Shown here: one piece after another, positions 26,532 to 44,442 of the stretch
How the letters are laid out: the number at the start of each line of letters is the position of its first letter
How positions within the stretch are numbered: the first letter of the stretch is position 1
Source: Lepidurus packardi
Lineage: Eukaryota > Arthropoda > Branchiopoda > Notostraca > Triopsidae
Reading direction: 5' to 3'
NCBI GenBank assembly: GCA_023053545.1
Contig: JAKZAN010000001.1
Coordinates: 6,344,565 to 6,408,564, forward strand
Length of the DNA stretch: 64,000 bases
The notes under the pieces: generated by a model
What the model was told of the DNA's origin: nothing
Seen by the model: only the letters and a program-made list of their open reading frames with translations
Databases searched by the model: none
Made by a program: the position numbers and the translations under genes

Positions 26532-29500
26532 ATGGAAGACAGTTCCGAATTTTTTGAAGCAGAAGATGTGGTTGACAGCGTGTATTTACCAAAAGGTTCA
26601 CAGCTCCTCGGCAGGAAAGTTCTTCATAATGCACTAAAACAGCAGGCCAAAAGAAGGCGAAGAAACACGAGTCTTGCCTCTACAGGATCGTTGCATCCCC
26701 TTAGCAATGGTTCTGTATTAAAGCCACCTACTCTACTCATTTCTCCAGGTATGTGTTATTTCACAACTCCCGCTTACATTTTCCCACTAACGTTACATGT
26801 TTACTTTCAGCTTCCTTTGATTCCCTGTATCGGAATAATCCTCCTGAGACGTCTTCGTTCCATCACCATCACGCAGATAAACCTGTGAACGTGATTTCCG
26901 CCAAGCCCAAGCCCACAATGAAAGACATTCTCGATTCCATACCGGGCTTCAATGCTAAAACGAGAAAGCGGCCTTCAAGGAAACTGTCCACAGCGGCTCA
27001 GTTAAAAAGAACGAAAGAAGGCTGCATAGATCTCGAAACTCCGGATTCTATCTTGGTTGACGCCAACCTCAAGAGTCTTCTAGACCAGCACTCGTTTTCC
27101 TTGCTGCCCACTTTATACCAACAAAAACTTCTCCAGCTCTTGCCGGAAGTGGATCGCTTCCAGAGTCCTGACTCCATGTGGAGGTATATTCTAGTTTAAT
27201 CAAAATTAACCTCATGGAGCTAAAATAATTGAACGGTTTTATGTTCAGGGTCAGCAACTCGGGTTTGAACAACGAATTCTTTGCGCGGGCCTGCCAGAGA
27301 TGGCGCGATAGGTTGTCTAGTGGAGAGTTCACCCCCGAAATCCAGCAGAGAATGAAGGCCGAAGCTGAAAAGGACAAGTGTCGTTTAGATCCGTGGAAAG
27401 TAAAGAACTTTGAGCCCATCTGGGGCGTTCGTAGTGATTCGGCGGTGGATGTAGTTTCCTCGTCTCCTTCTCCTCCGTCTACTCCGAAAGTGAGCCTCAA
27501 GCGGAAACCCATGTGTCAGAACCCAGAAGTCTTTCATCCGTCAATGTCTAGCACCACCAATGCGAAAGAAAGTCTCGAAGACCCAGCCGAGGAGCCAAAA
27601 ACGCGAAAACGAAGCTCGAAAAGGAAAAAAGTGCGAACCAAGAAAGTCGAGGAATGGCCCGATGCTTCCGAAGACCCCCCTGCTTCTACATCGCCCGCGC
27701 CCACCGATTGGTTGTTACCACCCTCCGCCACAGACGATCTTCCGAAAAATCTTGACGAAACTGTGGAAAAAACGGCCACGGCCTCGTTGATCGAACCAGA
27801 ATCTGACTTGGTTTCCGAGCCAGCCGCCGTAGCTGTCCTTGAAGTCGAAGAGCGAGTCCCGCCCAGAGTAGAACCGCCCCCGATCCTCAATTTAGAGCCA
27901 GCCGACTTACCCCTCTCTATGCAAACAGACCTGGAGAGTCACTTTCAGGACGTCCAAGAGCTTATGGATATGGCTTCTTGCGAGTCATTAGATACCAATG
28001 AAGACAAGTCTGATCTTCCCGTACCTGCCTTACCTTGCGGCTTTTCATCGGAGGAGCCAGTCTCAACGCCCAACGATCAGCAGCCAGAGGGCATGGAATA
28101 CACACTCCAAAGTCCTGCTCGCGACTCCCAAACTACTTCGTCTGAGGATGGATCAGCAGATGGGACGGACCTGGCAACCCACGTTTGGGCCGAGTCCACA
28201 CCTGAGAGCGAAACAGACCTCTTATCCCAAGTGGCGGCCAATTTCCCGCCCTGCCCACCCGCATCTGATCTCGAAAGCAGACATGCCCCAGCCGTCACCT
28301 CAGAACCTTTAGTAGCGGTCGAGCCCACTCCGTTCGTCTCGGACACCACAGTTAGCTTTCCCAGTGAACATGCGACAGAAACTATCACAACGTATTCAAC
28401 TTCCCATGTTGTAACTCCTGTTTCCACTAACACTCCTATAGTGGTCGGCTCTTCCGTTAACTCCCCACCCACAACGCTAACATTAGCCTTACCTATAGGT
28501 CTCCCTTTACCTATCACCCTTCCTTTGCCTCCTGTAACCGCATTACTCGTATCCGAGTCGCATAAAAGGGAAGACTTGACGGTAGGGATGACACCTATCC
28601 CGTCACCCGCTCCATTTGTCCATATTCCCAGGCCTCCCAGCTTGGGAATGGTCCCTCTAGGGGTGGTCGCTAGTAAGGCAGAAACCAACGTCCGACACCA
28701 ACCTACTGTTTCTGGGATGTCGTTGCCCAAGGCTGCTATTGCCCCCAAACTTCTCCCGCGCACACCACCCAGCTTGTCGGCATCGAGCCCTTCTCGCATT
28801 GTGCGGGCTTCGCCCAAAGTCCCGCCCGGAGTGGTCAACTTGGAACGGTCTTATCAAATTTGCCAGGCGGTTATCAATAATAGTCCCAATTGTCATCAGC
28901 TGAAAGCACAATTAAAGCCGCCATCGGCGTTTAAATCGTCGGCTTCCAGCACGACGCCTGCTACCATCAGTACCGTAACGACCAGCACGTACCCCGCGAA
29001 CGATGAGGCTCGGAATAGCAGGTTTGTTGCCCATGGGCGACCTTCTTCAGCTGGTATAGTAGCTACGGGGGTCCAGTCGTACCCTCACCGGCCGGCTAGT
29101 ATTGGTAACCTGGGGCATGTCGTATCCGTCGCGCAAAACCGGCCGTCTTCCGCTGGCCCGTTAACAACGCCACTGTGTCGACCCAATTCGACCGATGCCA
29201 CGCTGATGAGGCGGACGCCGACACCCACAGCGGCTGCAGCGGTGGCGCCCAGTACGATGCCTCGTCCGGCGTTGGCGATGAATACTCAAGCTGCGGCTGC
29301 CACCCCAGAAACGACGATCCCGATAGCCAACAACACACCCGAAGACAGTAAAATGAACATTATCCTGCTCCAACCTTGCGCCCCACCCGCAACAGCCGCC
29401 ACAGGGCCAACCCTTTCTTTAAAACCTGCATTACCACCGGTCCGTTTCATGACTTCGCAAGGGATGGAGCAGCACGGGTCTATCGAGCTGCACAACGGTC

Positions 29501-31275
29501 ACCAGACTCGCATGCCCATGTTGAGCTCGAATATGCAGGAAGGTAGTTTCCATTTGGTCCAATTACGGTCTACGGATGGAAACGGTCAGGAAGCGTTCGC
29601 GCTGATTCCCACAGTGAAGAAAGAAGATTCTTTTAGCACGACGACCACTGTCATAAACCCGTATGTTAATAGCAACACATCCACAACAACTCCTCAGCAG
29701 CAACATTGGGGCAACGGCAACGGGGTTATCAATGGTACGTCTAACCATCAAGGAACGACGCCGTTGCACCAGCAAGTGAACATGAATCCCAGTTCAAACG
29801 TAAACACGTATTCTATGACGACACAAGCAATGGGGAATCAGTACAATAACGCGTATACCAATACCCTATACCAAGCCAAAGGTCATCTTAACTCCCAGTA
29901 CGACCCCACGGGCGCCTATGTCCGGCAAACGAATCCCATGTATCAAACCTGCCAACCATACCCTCAACAACAACAGCAGTCCCATATTACCAACCAGTCC
30001 CGGCCTGTCACCATGGACATGACCATGTACGGCAATAACGTCAATCAGTGGCAGCAGCAGCAAATGACACCCCAACCGCAGCCTATGCAGCAGCAGCAAA
30101 TGACGCCCCAACCGCAGCCTATGCAGCAGCAGCAAATACAGCAGCAGCAGGCTTGTATGCAACAGTTGGCGTATGCGAGTTCCCAAACACCCAGTGCGAT
30201 TTTCCGAAATCCCATGCCCATGCAGCAACGCATGATGACCAGTTATCCGACACCGCAAGTGCAAATGATACCGGTCAATCGCGGTAATGTTGTCAACATG
30301 AACATGGCTTCGGCGGAGAGTAATGGGATGGGAACCGCATGCGGGAATTACTCTGTACCGGTTAGCCAACAACAGCAGCAACAAGTGGGCAGAATTACCA
30401 CTATGAATACCTTGATGAACGGGACTGCATTACGTCCTACCCATACGGCAATTCAACCCAACTTGAACGTCAGTTATGGCAATTCTACCGGTTTCATGGC
30501 CTGCAATCAAACGCTGATGCGGGCGGCGATGAATCGACCGTTTGTGACCCAGCTACCTCAGCAGCAGCAGTCGACGCCTACGCCTACTCAAGCTATCCAA
30601 TTACGACCCATTCAGAATAATCTCAGCCACGCACCGATGCTCCGACCCGTGACACTTAGCAATCTGCCGGATACTACCGTCACGCCCATCAAATGGGTTC
30701 AACAGAACAACGTGAATACCATCAACCAGCAAGTAGATTACACGGCGAACGTTTCCACGCTGGCCATTCAGCAACAGCGCTTGCAGCAACAGCAGCAGCC
30801 CATCGTTTGTAGTTACGGTCAACAAATGGTTACCAGTCAGTATACCCCCATCAATGCTGTAGCAGGGCAGCCTCAGTTTTGTAGTAGTAATGCCGTGGCT
30901 GTGACCTCCGTGGCAAACAATAGTGGTATGGGCGTGGCAAGTACAGCAGTATCCCAAGAGGGACCGTTAACGCCAGCCAGTTTTAGTCCCCAAAGCCAAT
31001 CAAATTCGTTAGATTTTCCGTCGGCGATGGAGATGATGACAAGTAATGCTATTATTGTTATCTCGCAAGCCAACCATACGGAATCCGATAGCTCGACGTC
31101 CACTCCGAATTCGGCCTCAGACAGTGTTATGAACGTTAAAACAGGAAACAGTGGAGGCGGGACCAGCAGTTGTTCTTGCAATATGAAAGGAATGATTATG
31201 TGCACCAAGTGTGGAGCCTTTTGTCATGATGATTGTATTGGACCTTCCAATCTTTGTTTTACCTGCATCATATGA
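26532..31275 (+). CDS. Asx: Additional sex combs-like protein (ASXL)
   Basis: Exons 26532-26748, 26811-27183 and 27249-31275, 1538 aa. After an N-terminal basic stretch (LHNALKQQAKRRRR) lies the DEUBAD/ASXH domain, split across exons 2-3: ETPDSILVDANLKSLLDQHS, LLPEVDR and SGLNNEFFARACQRWRDRLS. This domain activates BAP1/Calypso, which removes ubiquitin from histone H2A Lys119. A very long disordered segment follows, rich in Ser/Pro/Thr then Gln/Asn (poly-Gln near 30030-30150). The protein ends in a PHD-type zinc finger (CSCNMKGMIMCTKCGAFCHD to CFTCII). The HARE-HTH domain usual at the N-terminus is not visible, so either a 5' exon is missing or it is lost. It acts in the nucleus in the Polycomb deubiquitinase complex. 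Confidence 0.93.
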
Positions 31276-31887
31276 TAGGAATCACTTAGGAAGCTCTCTC
31301 TCTCTCTATCTTTGCTCGTACTGTTTCGGCGTTCTTTCGTTTTCACCCTTCATTCAGTTTGGGTCATATATTGATTTGCCTTTTACCTTGCATGCTGAGT
31401 ATAGCTTTATAATGGTACCGATATTGGTTCGTGGCTTTGAAATTCAGGTTAAAACACGAACTGGTGGTCTCCTAAAAACCTTTCTCATGGTTTGCTTTTT
31501 ATTACCCTAGTCTTTTCATTCACTTTGCTTGGGTTTTTAATTTTGATGGATAAACTTCCCGTTTCCTTTCTTTTCTTTACGACTTTCAAGTCCTATGTTA
31601 TGATAAACTAATACTTTGCACCCGTTTTGCGAAGATTGTGGTGTGGTTGTACAGATACTGGAGAATATGGAAGATAGTTTACTTTACCATATAAACGGCA
31701 TTGTTAAGCCATTGTATTTCAGGATGCACCAGTTCCCGTCACCGATTTTGTGGAATATAGGTAATTAATAAGAAACTACGCAAATCAAAGTTAGTATCCT
31801 ACACGAGGTCTTTCCAAGGTGGCATCGTCGTAGATTTGGTAACCGAGTAGCATTTAGGTCCACAGCCCTATTAGATAAATTTTTGTT
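31276..31887. other. Convergent 3' spacer
   Basis: About 0.6 kb between the convergent ASXL and OBP-like genes. It presumably holds both 3' UTRs. No exon seen. Confidence 0.5.
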
Positions 31888-32986
31888 TTATAATTGTATA
31901 TGTTTCGGAGATGATCCTACCGCGTTTGATAATGCAGCTCTTATGCAAGAGTAGGCAACTTGGCTACCAACACAAACTGGATCAGAACTGGGAATCGGCG
32001 TTATTGTAGGTCTCACTGTAGTTGTTGTCGTGGCAACTGTAGTTGCGTTGAAGCTCGTTTTGGAGGTTGTACGACGGGGACATCCCGCTTTGAAAAGAGG
32101 AATTTTAGGGAGAAAAACAATAGTATTACTTATTTGGATATTGGAGGGTACATACTCATAGTTGCATTGGAAGCTAAACAACTGCGTAGGTTAGTTAGAG
32201 CAGCAGCTTTTTTGTCCTCATTTAAGCTTGATTTAATTATCACTGGCTCTAAAGCGACTGACACAATACTGCCGGATGGATTAACCTAAAAACTGAATTC
32301 TGATTGGATTCATTACTTCTGTCTCCAACTTACGGCTTTTAGCTCATCCATAATACAGCGAGCATGGCACTGAAAGTAAAAGGGAAAGGGAAATCGATTT
32401 ATAGTTAGGAAAGCCTCGTTGCAAGGTCCCTCTACTCACGAATTTCATGTCATTGCCGGATTGCTGCCTAGGCGTTTCCTAATAAGATCACTGACAGTTG
32501 TGTCACATCCGTCAATTTCTACACTTACCGAGCTCCTATTTAAGCGTTTGCTAACCGATTCCAAGCCTGAAATAATTAAGGCTTATAACTTTACCATAAC
32601 CTAAATTTTTTTAATAAGTAATGTTCAAGCTTACGGTTTTGGGAAGACAGTACAGCACATTTCATGGAGGCAGATTTGACTGTGTCGTCCACGCAGCGGT
32701 GCTAAGGAAAGTCCTTGTAAAATTTTAACCCGGTCCTCCTACCCGATCGTTAAGATTTTTTTCTTTTTACCATAGCGGCGAATCCTACTGGCAGTCTAGT
32801 TCCGTTGACTGCGGAGCTCTTAGTGCTGGTACTTGTCGCTTGCGTCTTAGCCGTAGTCGTGGCTTGACAGTAGGCCTATGAATTAACATGTTATCCTATG
32901 ATTGATATGGCTATACTCGTATAAAATGACTGGTATCTTACCGGAGCAGCCACAACGGCCAGCAGAATAATTAATATATTGACCAT
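31888..32986 (-). CDS. Secreted cysteine-patterned protein, OBP-like
   Basis: Eight small exons (minus) 32986-32942, 32875-32771, 32701-32635, 32566-32529, 32478-32440, 32369-32334, 32285-32156 and 32087-31888 sum to 219 aa. A signal peptide (MVNILIILLAVVAAP) is followed by a mature region with FCHARCIMDELK (Cys-x3-Cys), then 42 residues to the Cys of LRSCLAS, a further Cys after 9, a Thr-rich insert, and CVGSQVAYSC (Cys-x8-Cys). The Cys-x3-Cys, about-40 and Cys-x8-Cys spacing is that of PBP/GOBP odorant-binding proteins, but no residue-level match is claimed. It would be a secreted carrier of small hydrophobic ligands if the fold holds. The very short exons made it easy to miss. A TATA box lies at 33043-33050. 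Confidence 0.6.
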
Positions 32987-34087
32987 GTTTAAGTTTTGGA
33001 GAACCGAACTATACTGGCGATTCTTCAGCACACGAATATGAGTTTTATATAGAACCGTAAGGGCTTTTCATTTAACAAGCTATTGTTGCGTGTGGTCGTC
33101 CGGAAACTCGATAACGAGTGGGTGCGGTATTGTGTAATTCGTTTGATCAGTCACGGCATGGGGTTATACTACATTCCCCATGGCTCAAAGCACAACCTTT
33201 TTGTTCGATTGTATTAAAAGTTGGCAAACTGAAAAACTCCACCTCCTATAGATTCCTAATCCTTGCTAGAGTGCTCAATAAAGCTTATACACTTTTTTCT
33301 TTCTTTGAGCCCTTCACACGTTTTCATCAGCAATTTACGTTTGGACTAAATTCTAACGCACCAAATCACTGATCATGGAATGTATTTGACTAGATTTTGG
33401 CCACCAGACTAGGACGCGTTTTTCCCTTGTAAAATGTGTCGCATTACGCCTTCAAGTGTTTCGTTTTGTTTTGACGTGCCTTGACATTCTTCAACCACAT
33501 TTTTCTCCAATTCCCATGGGGAATACCGTATTGGCGGGAAGTGCTTAAAAGACATAATAGGAGTAACCGAGAGCTGTCAGCGATGACTTATTCGACAGGT
33601 GAAAACAGAAGGAAGACTTTTTTTCGTGAATCATGCAGAATGAAGACGGGAACTCGATAGTGTTTCGAAAAGGGAGAGAGAGGTGAGGGGGGGGGGGGGG
33701 GCAAGAGGGAATAGGACCCACAACAAGAGGTACAGGGAGATATTCTGTCAGAGCTGCCAGAGGAGAGATTCTGAAAGATGTTCTTTTTTCATTCATACAC
33801 GCAGCACACCGGGAGAACCTTTACAAACAAGTTGCTCACCCATAAATCCATTGTCAATATCCCCGATAGAAAATCAGTCAAGGGTCCCCTTTTGGTTCGA
33901 GTCCAAATCCTGCTGGCCGTTGGCCTAAAAAGACTTGCGTTTTCTCCATTTCTATTCATTTCTCCATCCGTTGCGTTTCATTTATTTTTTCTATCGTTCA
34001 GCCTCTTGTTTTATGTTCTTGGCATCAGCAAGACGGGGGTCACTCACACTGGGATGAGATTACACTCGTCGAAGCTTCATTAGGTAA
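32987..34087. other. Spacer with promoter and G-tract
   Basis: Promoter side of the OBP-like gene. There is a 15-base G run at about 33688-33702. No exon supported. Confidence 0.5.
33043..33050 (-). promoter_or_regulatory. TATA box for the OBP-like gene
   Basis: On the minus strand this reads TATATAAA, about 57 bp upstream of the ATG at 32986. That spacing is what a short 5' UTR and a TATA-driven start site about 30 bp downstream would need. Confidence 0.55.
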
Positions 34088-35716
34088 TTAGGCAGCATAC
34101 AAGGCTTGTTGCTGCAGTCGAGCCTGATAGGTCGAAACCATATTTGGACCTCGACCATCATCCCAAGAGACGGAATTCCGCACCAACGGTCGCAGAGGTA
34201 GAGATTCGCGTTTTCCACGGACTCGATTGCGCTCCGTATTGAGGCTCGAGTTCGATGAAGGCATGGGCATTGGATTTGGCAAGATAGGGAAGGGAAGCGG
34301 CGCGTTGCGTAGGAAAGGGCCAATTTCGTGTTCGTCTAAACTCTCTTCATCTTCCGGAGGCTCTGGCCAAGGTTGGAGTCGACAAGTGCACATGGAAATG
34401 AAGAGAGCAAGAAAACCGCTCGTAAAGCAGAATGCCTGCAAGAGAAAGAAGCTTTAGTTATTGAAGCGGGAATCGAGGAAGGAGCCAAGGGGAGGGAGAG
34501 ATAAAGAGAAGAAGCGGATACGATTAGGAGGCAGGACGACGGGAGGCTGAAAGGCAAATGAAGCTAACGTGCTTACCAGAGCAGAAAACATGGAGTTATA
34601 AGTCCTTGACGATAGTTTGTTTTCCACTGCATATTCCTGTAACGCATCAACAAGCATTGAAGCACCTGTAACGAGTCCTACTGCCAGGCCGAGATAGAGT
34701 AACGAGTGCTAGGGAGAATTAATAGGTTTGAATATTAATTTATCGTTTTGTAATATTTTTTTTTTTTTGAGATTAGGAAAAGACAAACTTACTATAGTAT
34801 TCCAAGAAATAGGTAAAAGGGGCTGCAATTGCGTTACTTCAGCGAAAAGGAGTGCGATAGTTACGAGAATCGTAAATACGGTCATGAAGAGGACGAACCG
34901 AATTCGGTCTGCGAAAGGCAGTGACATCCAAGGTCCTGATGACCAAGGTGTAGCTAAAACACACGCGAAGGAAACGGCAGCAAAGATCTGCGAAAAAGTA
35001 AAGGCACTCAAGTTCGAGGACGCGCTAACAATAGACTAGCGGTACTAAGGAATTCGAAATAAAAAAAAGAACAGAAACCAAGTTCGACTACGACATCCAA
35101 CACTTAGAGGGTGAACGTAGGTAGAAGATAAAATAGAACTGATAAAATGATAGGTTTGTATAAAAATAATTTATTGGGGCATAACATGATACGGTTTACA
35201 TGCGTGACCGTAAACGGAAACGTGCACTGAAGCTAGCAATAAAAACATTTAGATCGACAGCTATACAAGAATGGGAGAAAATAATTTAAAGTGTACACTT
35301 AGAAGAATCCTCAAGATTCCCATTCGAGAAAGTAAGGGTTCTTTGATACAAAATACAGCCACTCCATCGAACACAGGATCAGGGCACGCTTCTGCTGTCA
35401 TTTCAGCTCTGTAAACTGCATGTGAGTCCCAAGATAACACCGACATCATCGAAGGAACACCAGCAGTCCCTGAATCGTGAGTTCCATTGACTAAATGTCT
35501 ACTACCATCAATTTCAAAGTCCTGAATATCTTCAGTGTGTAGGTTAATGGGTTCCAGGTGCTTAATTTCATCCAGAAGTTCTTCCATTTCATCCTTGGAA
35601 CACAGATCTGATACAGAGTGCAAATATCGTTTGCTACGTTCCGAAGATTCACTCTTCATATTCACCATGACGCTGCAGTTAGTGTAATTCACGTGATTTT
35701 CTTTAAGAGCCGACAT
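34088..35716 (-). CDS. MARVEL-type four-pass membrane protein 3, long tails
   Basis: Proposed exons (minus) 35716-35297, 34987-34793, 34708-34577 and 34435-34088, all phase 0, 364 aa. The long acidic N-terminal tail (from MSALKENHVNYTNC) ends in SRMGILRILLS, which lines up residue for residue with GILKLFEV and GLLKLTQL of the other two MARVEL genes, at the same exon edge. TM1 is IFAAVSFACVLA, TM2 is FVLFMTVFTILVTIALLFA, TM3 sits in a 132-bp exon (HSLLYLGLAVGLVTGASML) and TM4 is AFCFTSGFLALFISMCTC. A C-terminal proline-rich tail of about 95 residues follows. The exon 1 donor (AGT|GTACAC) is non-consensus, and an AATAAA at about 35170-35175 inside intron 1 could end a short alternative transcript of 151 codons. 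Exons 2-4 are firmer than exon 1. Confidence 0.6.
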
Positions 35717-37941
35717 TATTAATCAATAGAAAGGTTAGCCTAAAAGTTAATCACAGCTGAACATCTAAGGAAGGTGTTGCCGTTGGAAACCCTAGATTCA
35801 AACCGGAAGGGAAAAGATTACCACCAAAAGAATCCAGTGAGTGGTTTGATAATTTTTAAGCAAAAATATTGATGTATAACCCCCTTTAAACGTTCAAGAT
35901 CACCAAGAATCACTGACACCTCAACACAAACCAACAGCAATCATTGTTTTGGATGAACTTCGGCGTCCCCTGCGTCTTTCGTCAACCCTGAAGTAAGGTT
36001 AAATCACAGTCCCGCTCGCTAGACGGCCATCGCCTGCAAGATCTTGCTTGACGCTAACGGAACCGCCTTTCCTCTTTTTCGGCTATCATGGTCAAGCAGC
36101 ATCTAATACGGAGCCGAAACTCTACAGGAAAGGTTGAAGCAGTTTTCACCTTAGAACCAGCCATCCTGAACTTCCCAGTAAAAAAAAGCGCTACTTGAAT
36201 GTTTGATGGCAAAAGGTCGTGCAAGAACGACCCGCGCCAAAAAGCCGTTCGACAAGTGTCGGTTCAGCTTAGCTTCGGTTAGCTTTCGGTTCAGCCTCTG
36301 GCTATCAGATCGCACGAGGCAGGCTGGACTCCGCCGGAGCGCGTGCTCGTGGCGTCCACTGGAGGGAAGTAGACACGAGGACGACTCGCCAAAAGGATTG
36401 TCATTGTGTCGCGTTGCCGCAGCGGAGCCCGCATGTTACAGCGCGAAGGAGCTTGACCGAGTAATTGTGATTTAGATAGATGATTGTTGGGATTGAGCTT
36501 GCGAGGATTGTAAGGATCGTCTGAAAATGTATATTCTATATGTGAATTTTGAATAAAAATGATTTAAAGCAAACACATTTTTGAATAATTTTGACTCGTG
36601 CACATAAATTAAGTAAGGATTTTTTTGTTTCGATTTGAAAATATACAGAGAACACCGTATAATAAGGCAAACTTCTGGGGAATAGAAGGTGTGACTATTG
36701 GCGAACCGTCATATTTTTATAAATCGAACAAAAGATGGATGCAACGCACGTATGCAGTAAAGCTGCTTTGTTTGTATTATGTATATGTAGAAGTTTCAAC
36801 ACAAAGAATATAAAAAGCGTATGACAAGGTGGATAAGGTGTAAGCCTTGGAATCTAAAGCAACTCGGTTCGAAGCCCGGTCAATGCAATTTATTTCAACA
36901 AAAATTGAAATATTAAAAGGCTTCCTTTGTCTGTTCCCGGCAAGGTTCCTATACCCATATTCGAAATTGTGAAGCTTCGGCATCGCGAGCTCGAATATCG
37001 GGGATAAAAAACCAAGCAGGGCAGTTGGGAAGAGGGAAAGGAGCGAGGCTCTCAATTTTCTCCGTGATACAGTATTATTCCTTATGGAAGAAAAGCCTTG
37101 AAAACTCTTTTCCAGATTGAAAAAGAGCCACGCCCCTTTTATGTCCAATCTACCAATAGAATTCGTCCATTATGCGAAGGGCTAACCCATTTGAGCGGAC
37201 TTTTGAGAAAATCACACATATTTCCCAGATTTCCGATTTTATTTTAAATCCTACAACACATAAGGAATTAATTTGCGTATTTTAGAATCCTTAAAATAGA
37301 GTTCTTTTTTAGCTAAAAAAAAGTCACAGAACAAATATTCCAACAGATTTGGAATTTTAGAGCGTTAGGGCAATGTTTGGGTGGTTTAGTAAAAAGTGGT
37401 TTAGTAAAATAAAGCGAAACTGGACGTGTCTTTAAATCTAAGCCGAAAATAATACTTTAGCATATTACGCATATGAACAGCTGCTCATGTGGACACTTCC
37501 CAGCATATGCTTAGAGAATTCAATTTCCATTTTCAAAGCGTACCAAATCTTGCATTTCTGGTATTTTAATGCAGACCAAGCTCATCAGCATTTAGATTAA
37601 CCAAGGATATTAACGCTCAACGCCACCAAGGAGATTAACACTCAACGCCTCTAATCTAAAAACGTTTGAATCTCGTAAGTCGAAGAAATATCTTCGTTTA
37701 CATGCGCATACTTTTTGTCAAGATTATTACACGACCCAGAAACTAAAACACGTAGATTATTACCCATAATAAAAACAAAACTCCGCCTCAACTATAAAAT
37801 AAATCACGGTAATCTGCTAAATTTTTACCCAGCCAATAGTAAGGACACGATAATCAAATCATCTCCCATGGCAGATTTACTGACGAATTAGCATGGTATA
37901 AATACAGCCGAAAACAGTTGCAAACACATCATAATCGGCCT
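35717..37941. other. Spacer between MARVEL 3 and KARS
   Basis: About 2.2 kb without a supported gene. The stretch near 36840-36895 has a TTCGAAGCC B-box-like word but does not fold as a tRNA. Everything else is AT-rich. Confidence 0.5.
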
Positions 37942-40913
<2,972 letters not shown>

Positions 40914-41505
40914 GGTAAACAATAGGAACGCAAATGTACTTTCCCCTTGCCCATACCAAGCGCCCACGCGGTGTAGTGGTACAAAAAGGAAGTACTTTTT
41001 CGCTCGACCGGAAAACGCGGAACTCGTTTATATATACATAACGCCTAACTTAAACATATATTATATATGTTTATATATGTATATATTTATGTATGTATGT
41101 ATATATTTATGTATGTATGTATATATATGATATATATACATACATACATAAATATATACATACGCCTAACTTAAACAAAACCTACTCTAACCTTGTGACG
41201 TATTTTTAATAAGGTTTAAATACTTTCTAATCACACTGGCGTTTAATCAATGAGGAATTCTATTGGTCCCTTAAAATATTATGGACCCGGCAACCTTGCG
41301 TCGGGGCCCGGCGTCCTTGTGTCGGGTACACGGAGTCCTTTTGTCGAGTCGTCCTAGTGTCGCGTTGAAATCGGGAGTTTCATTCAAACCAAAGTAACTT
41401 GGCAAACGTCAAGTGTTTTTATTAAAGTACCATGGCTTTATTAACATCGCATTTGCAAGAGTGTGTAGAATCGGCGCCTGGTACGGAATCACACATCGCA
41501 ACTTA
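40914..41505. other. KARS promoter side and AT palindrome
   Basis: Contains the TA-rich inverted repeat 41037-41178 (listed). Otherwise no exon seen. Confidence 0.5.
41037..41178. repeat. TA/TG-rich palindrome flanked by a 16-bp direct repeat
   Basis: CGCCTAACTTAAACA occurs at about 41042-41056 and again at 41164-41178. Between them, GTATGTATATATTTATGTAT-type arms (about 41090-41127) are mirrored as ATACATAAATATATACATAC (about 41130-41166). The structure could form a hairpin and looks like an inverted duplication of a microsatellite. Confidence 0.7.
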
Positions 41506-43816
<2,311 letters not shown>

Positions 43817-44442
43817 TTTCTCTTTTTGTGTAAATCTCAAAGAGGTATTCAGATTCACTGAACAATAATTCGGGATTTGACAACCCACAGTTCGCCTCAA
43901 CCTCAACAACACCTCAACAACGCCACCTCAACAACAATCCTGTTACTTTCATAAAACCTGCCGAGTCAGCCGTAGGGAACAAATCTTGGAACAAATACTA
44001 CAAGTCACAGAAACAAGTACTAGGAGGCGTGCTAAAATTTTACTCATGTTGCCCTAACATCCAACAGAGTTCGTGGGAGGCGTGCCAGTGCCGCCAAAAT
44101 TCTATTGTCTGGCAAGGTAACGGAAAATCGAAGTTGGATTTTGTGTGGTACCGACGTCCACTGTCAACTAATTACGGTTCGCAATAAATCGTTTCAAGAT
44201 TCACCATATAAGCAAAGGAAGCCCGGAGAAAGCTTCTAGTTGAATTTTATTATCACAATTGCAGACCGGCAAGATTAAACCTGCTAATTTGCACTCAATG
44301 GCTGAAACCGAAATGGGCTTGAGACAACAACTACGATACATTTGGGGAGTATGTAACCCGAGAACCCACCACCACTTGTCGCGTGTAGAGCACGATGTAG
44401 CATGATATCATATAAGTACACACCCGTCATTATTAACTACGT
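43817..44442. other. Spacer between NPEPL1 and the FN3-ZP gene
   Basis: No gene seen. CCTCAACAACRCC words recur at about 43900-43935, just upstream of NPEPL1. Confidence 0.5.

Noticed and set aside
28077-28838. 253-codon minus-strand ORF
   Set aside because: Antisense shadow of the long ASXL exon.
29866-30384. 172-codon minus-strand ORF rich in Leu and His
   Set aside because: Antisense shadow of the ASXL poly-Gln region.
36840-36895. tRNA-like B-box (GGTTCGAAGCC)
   Set aside because: No matching A-box at the right distance and no cloverleaf or acceptor stem can be drawn.
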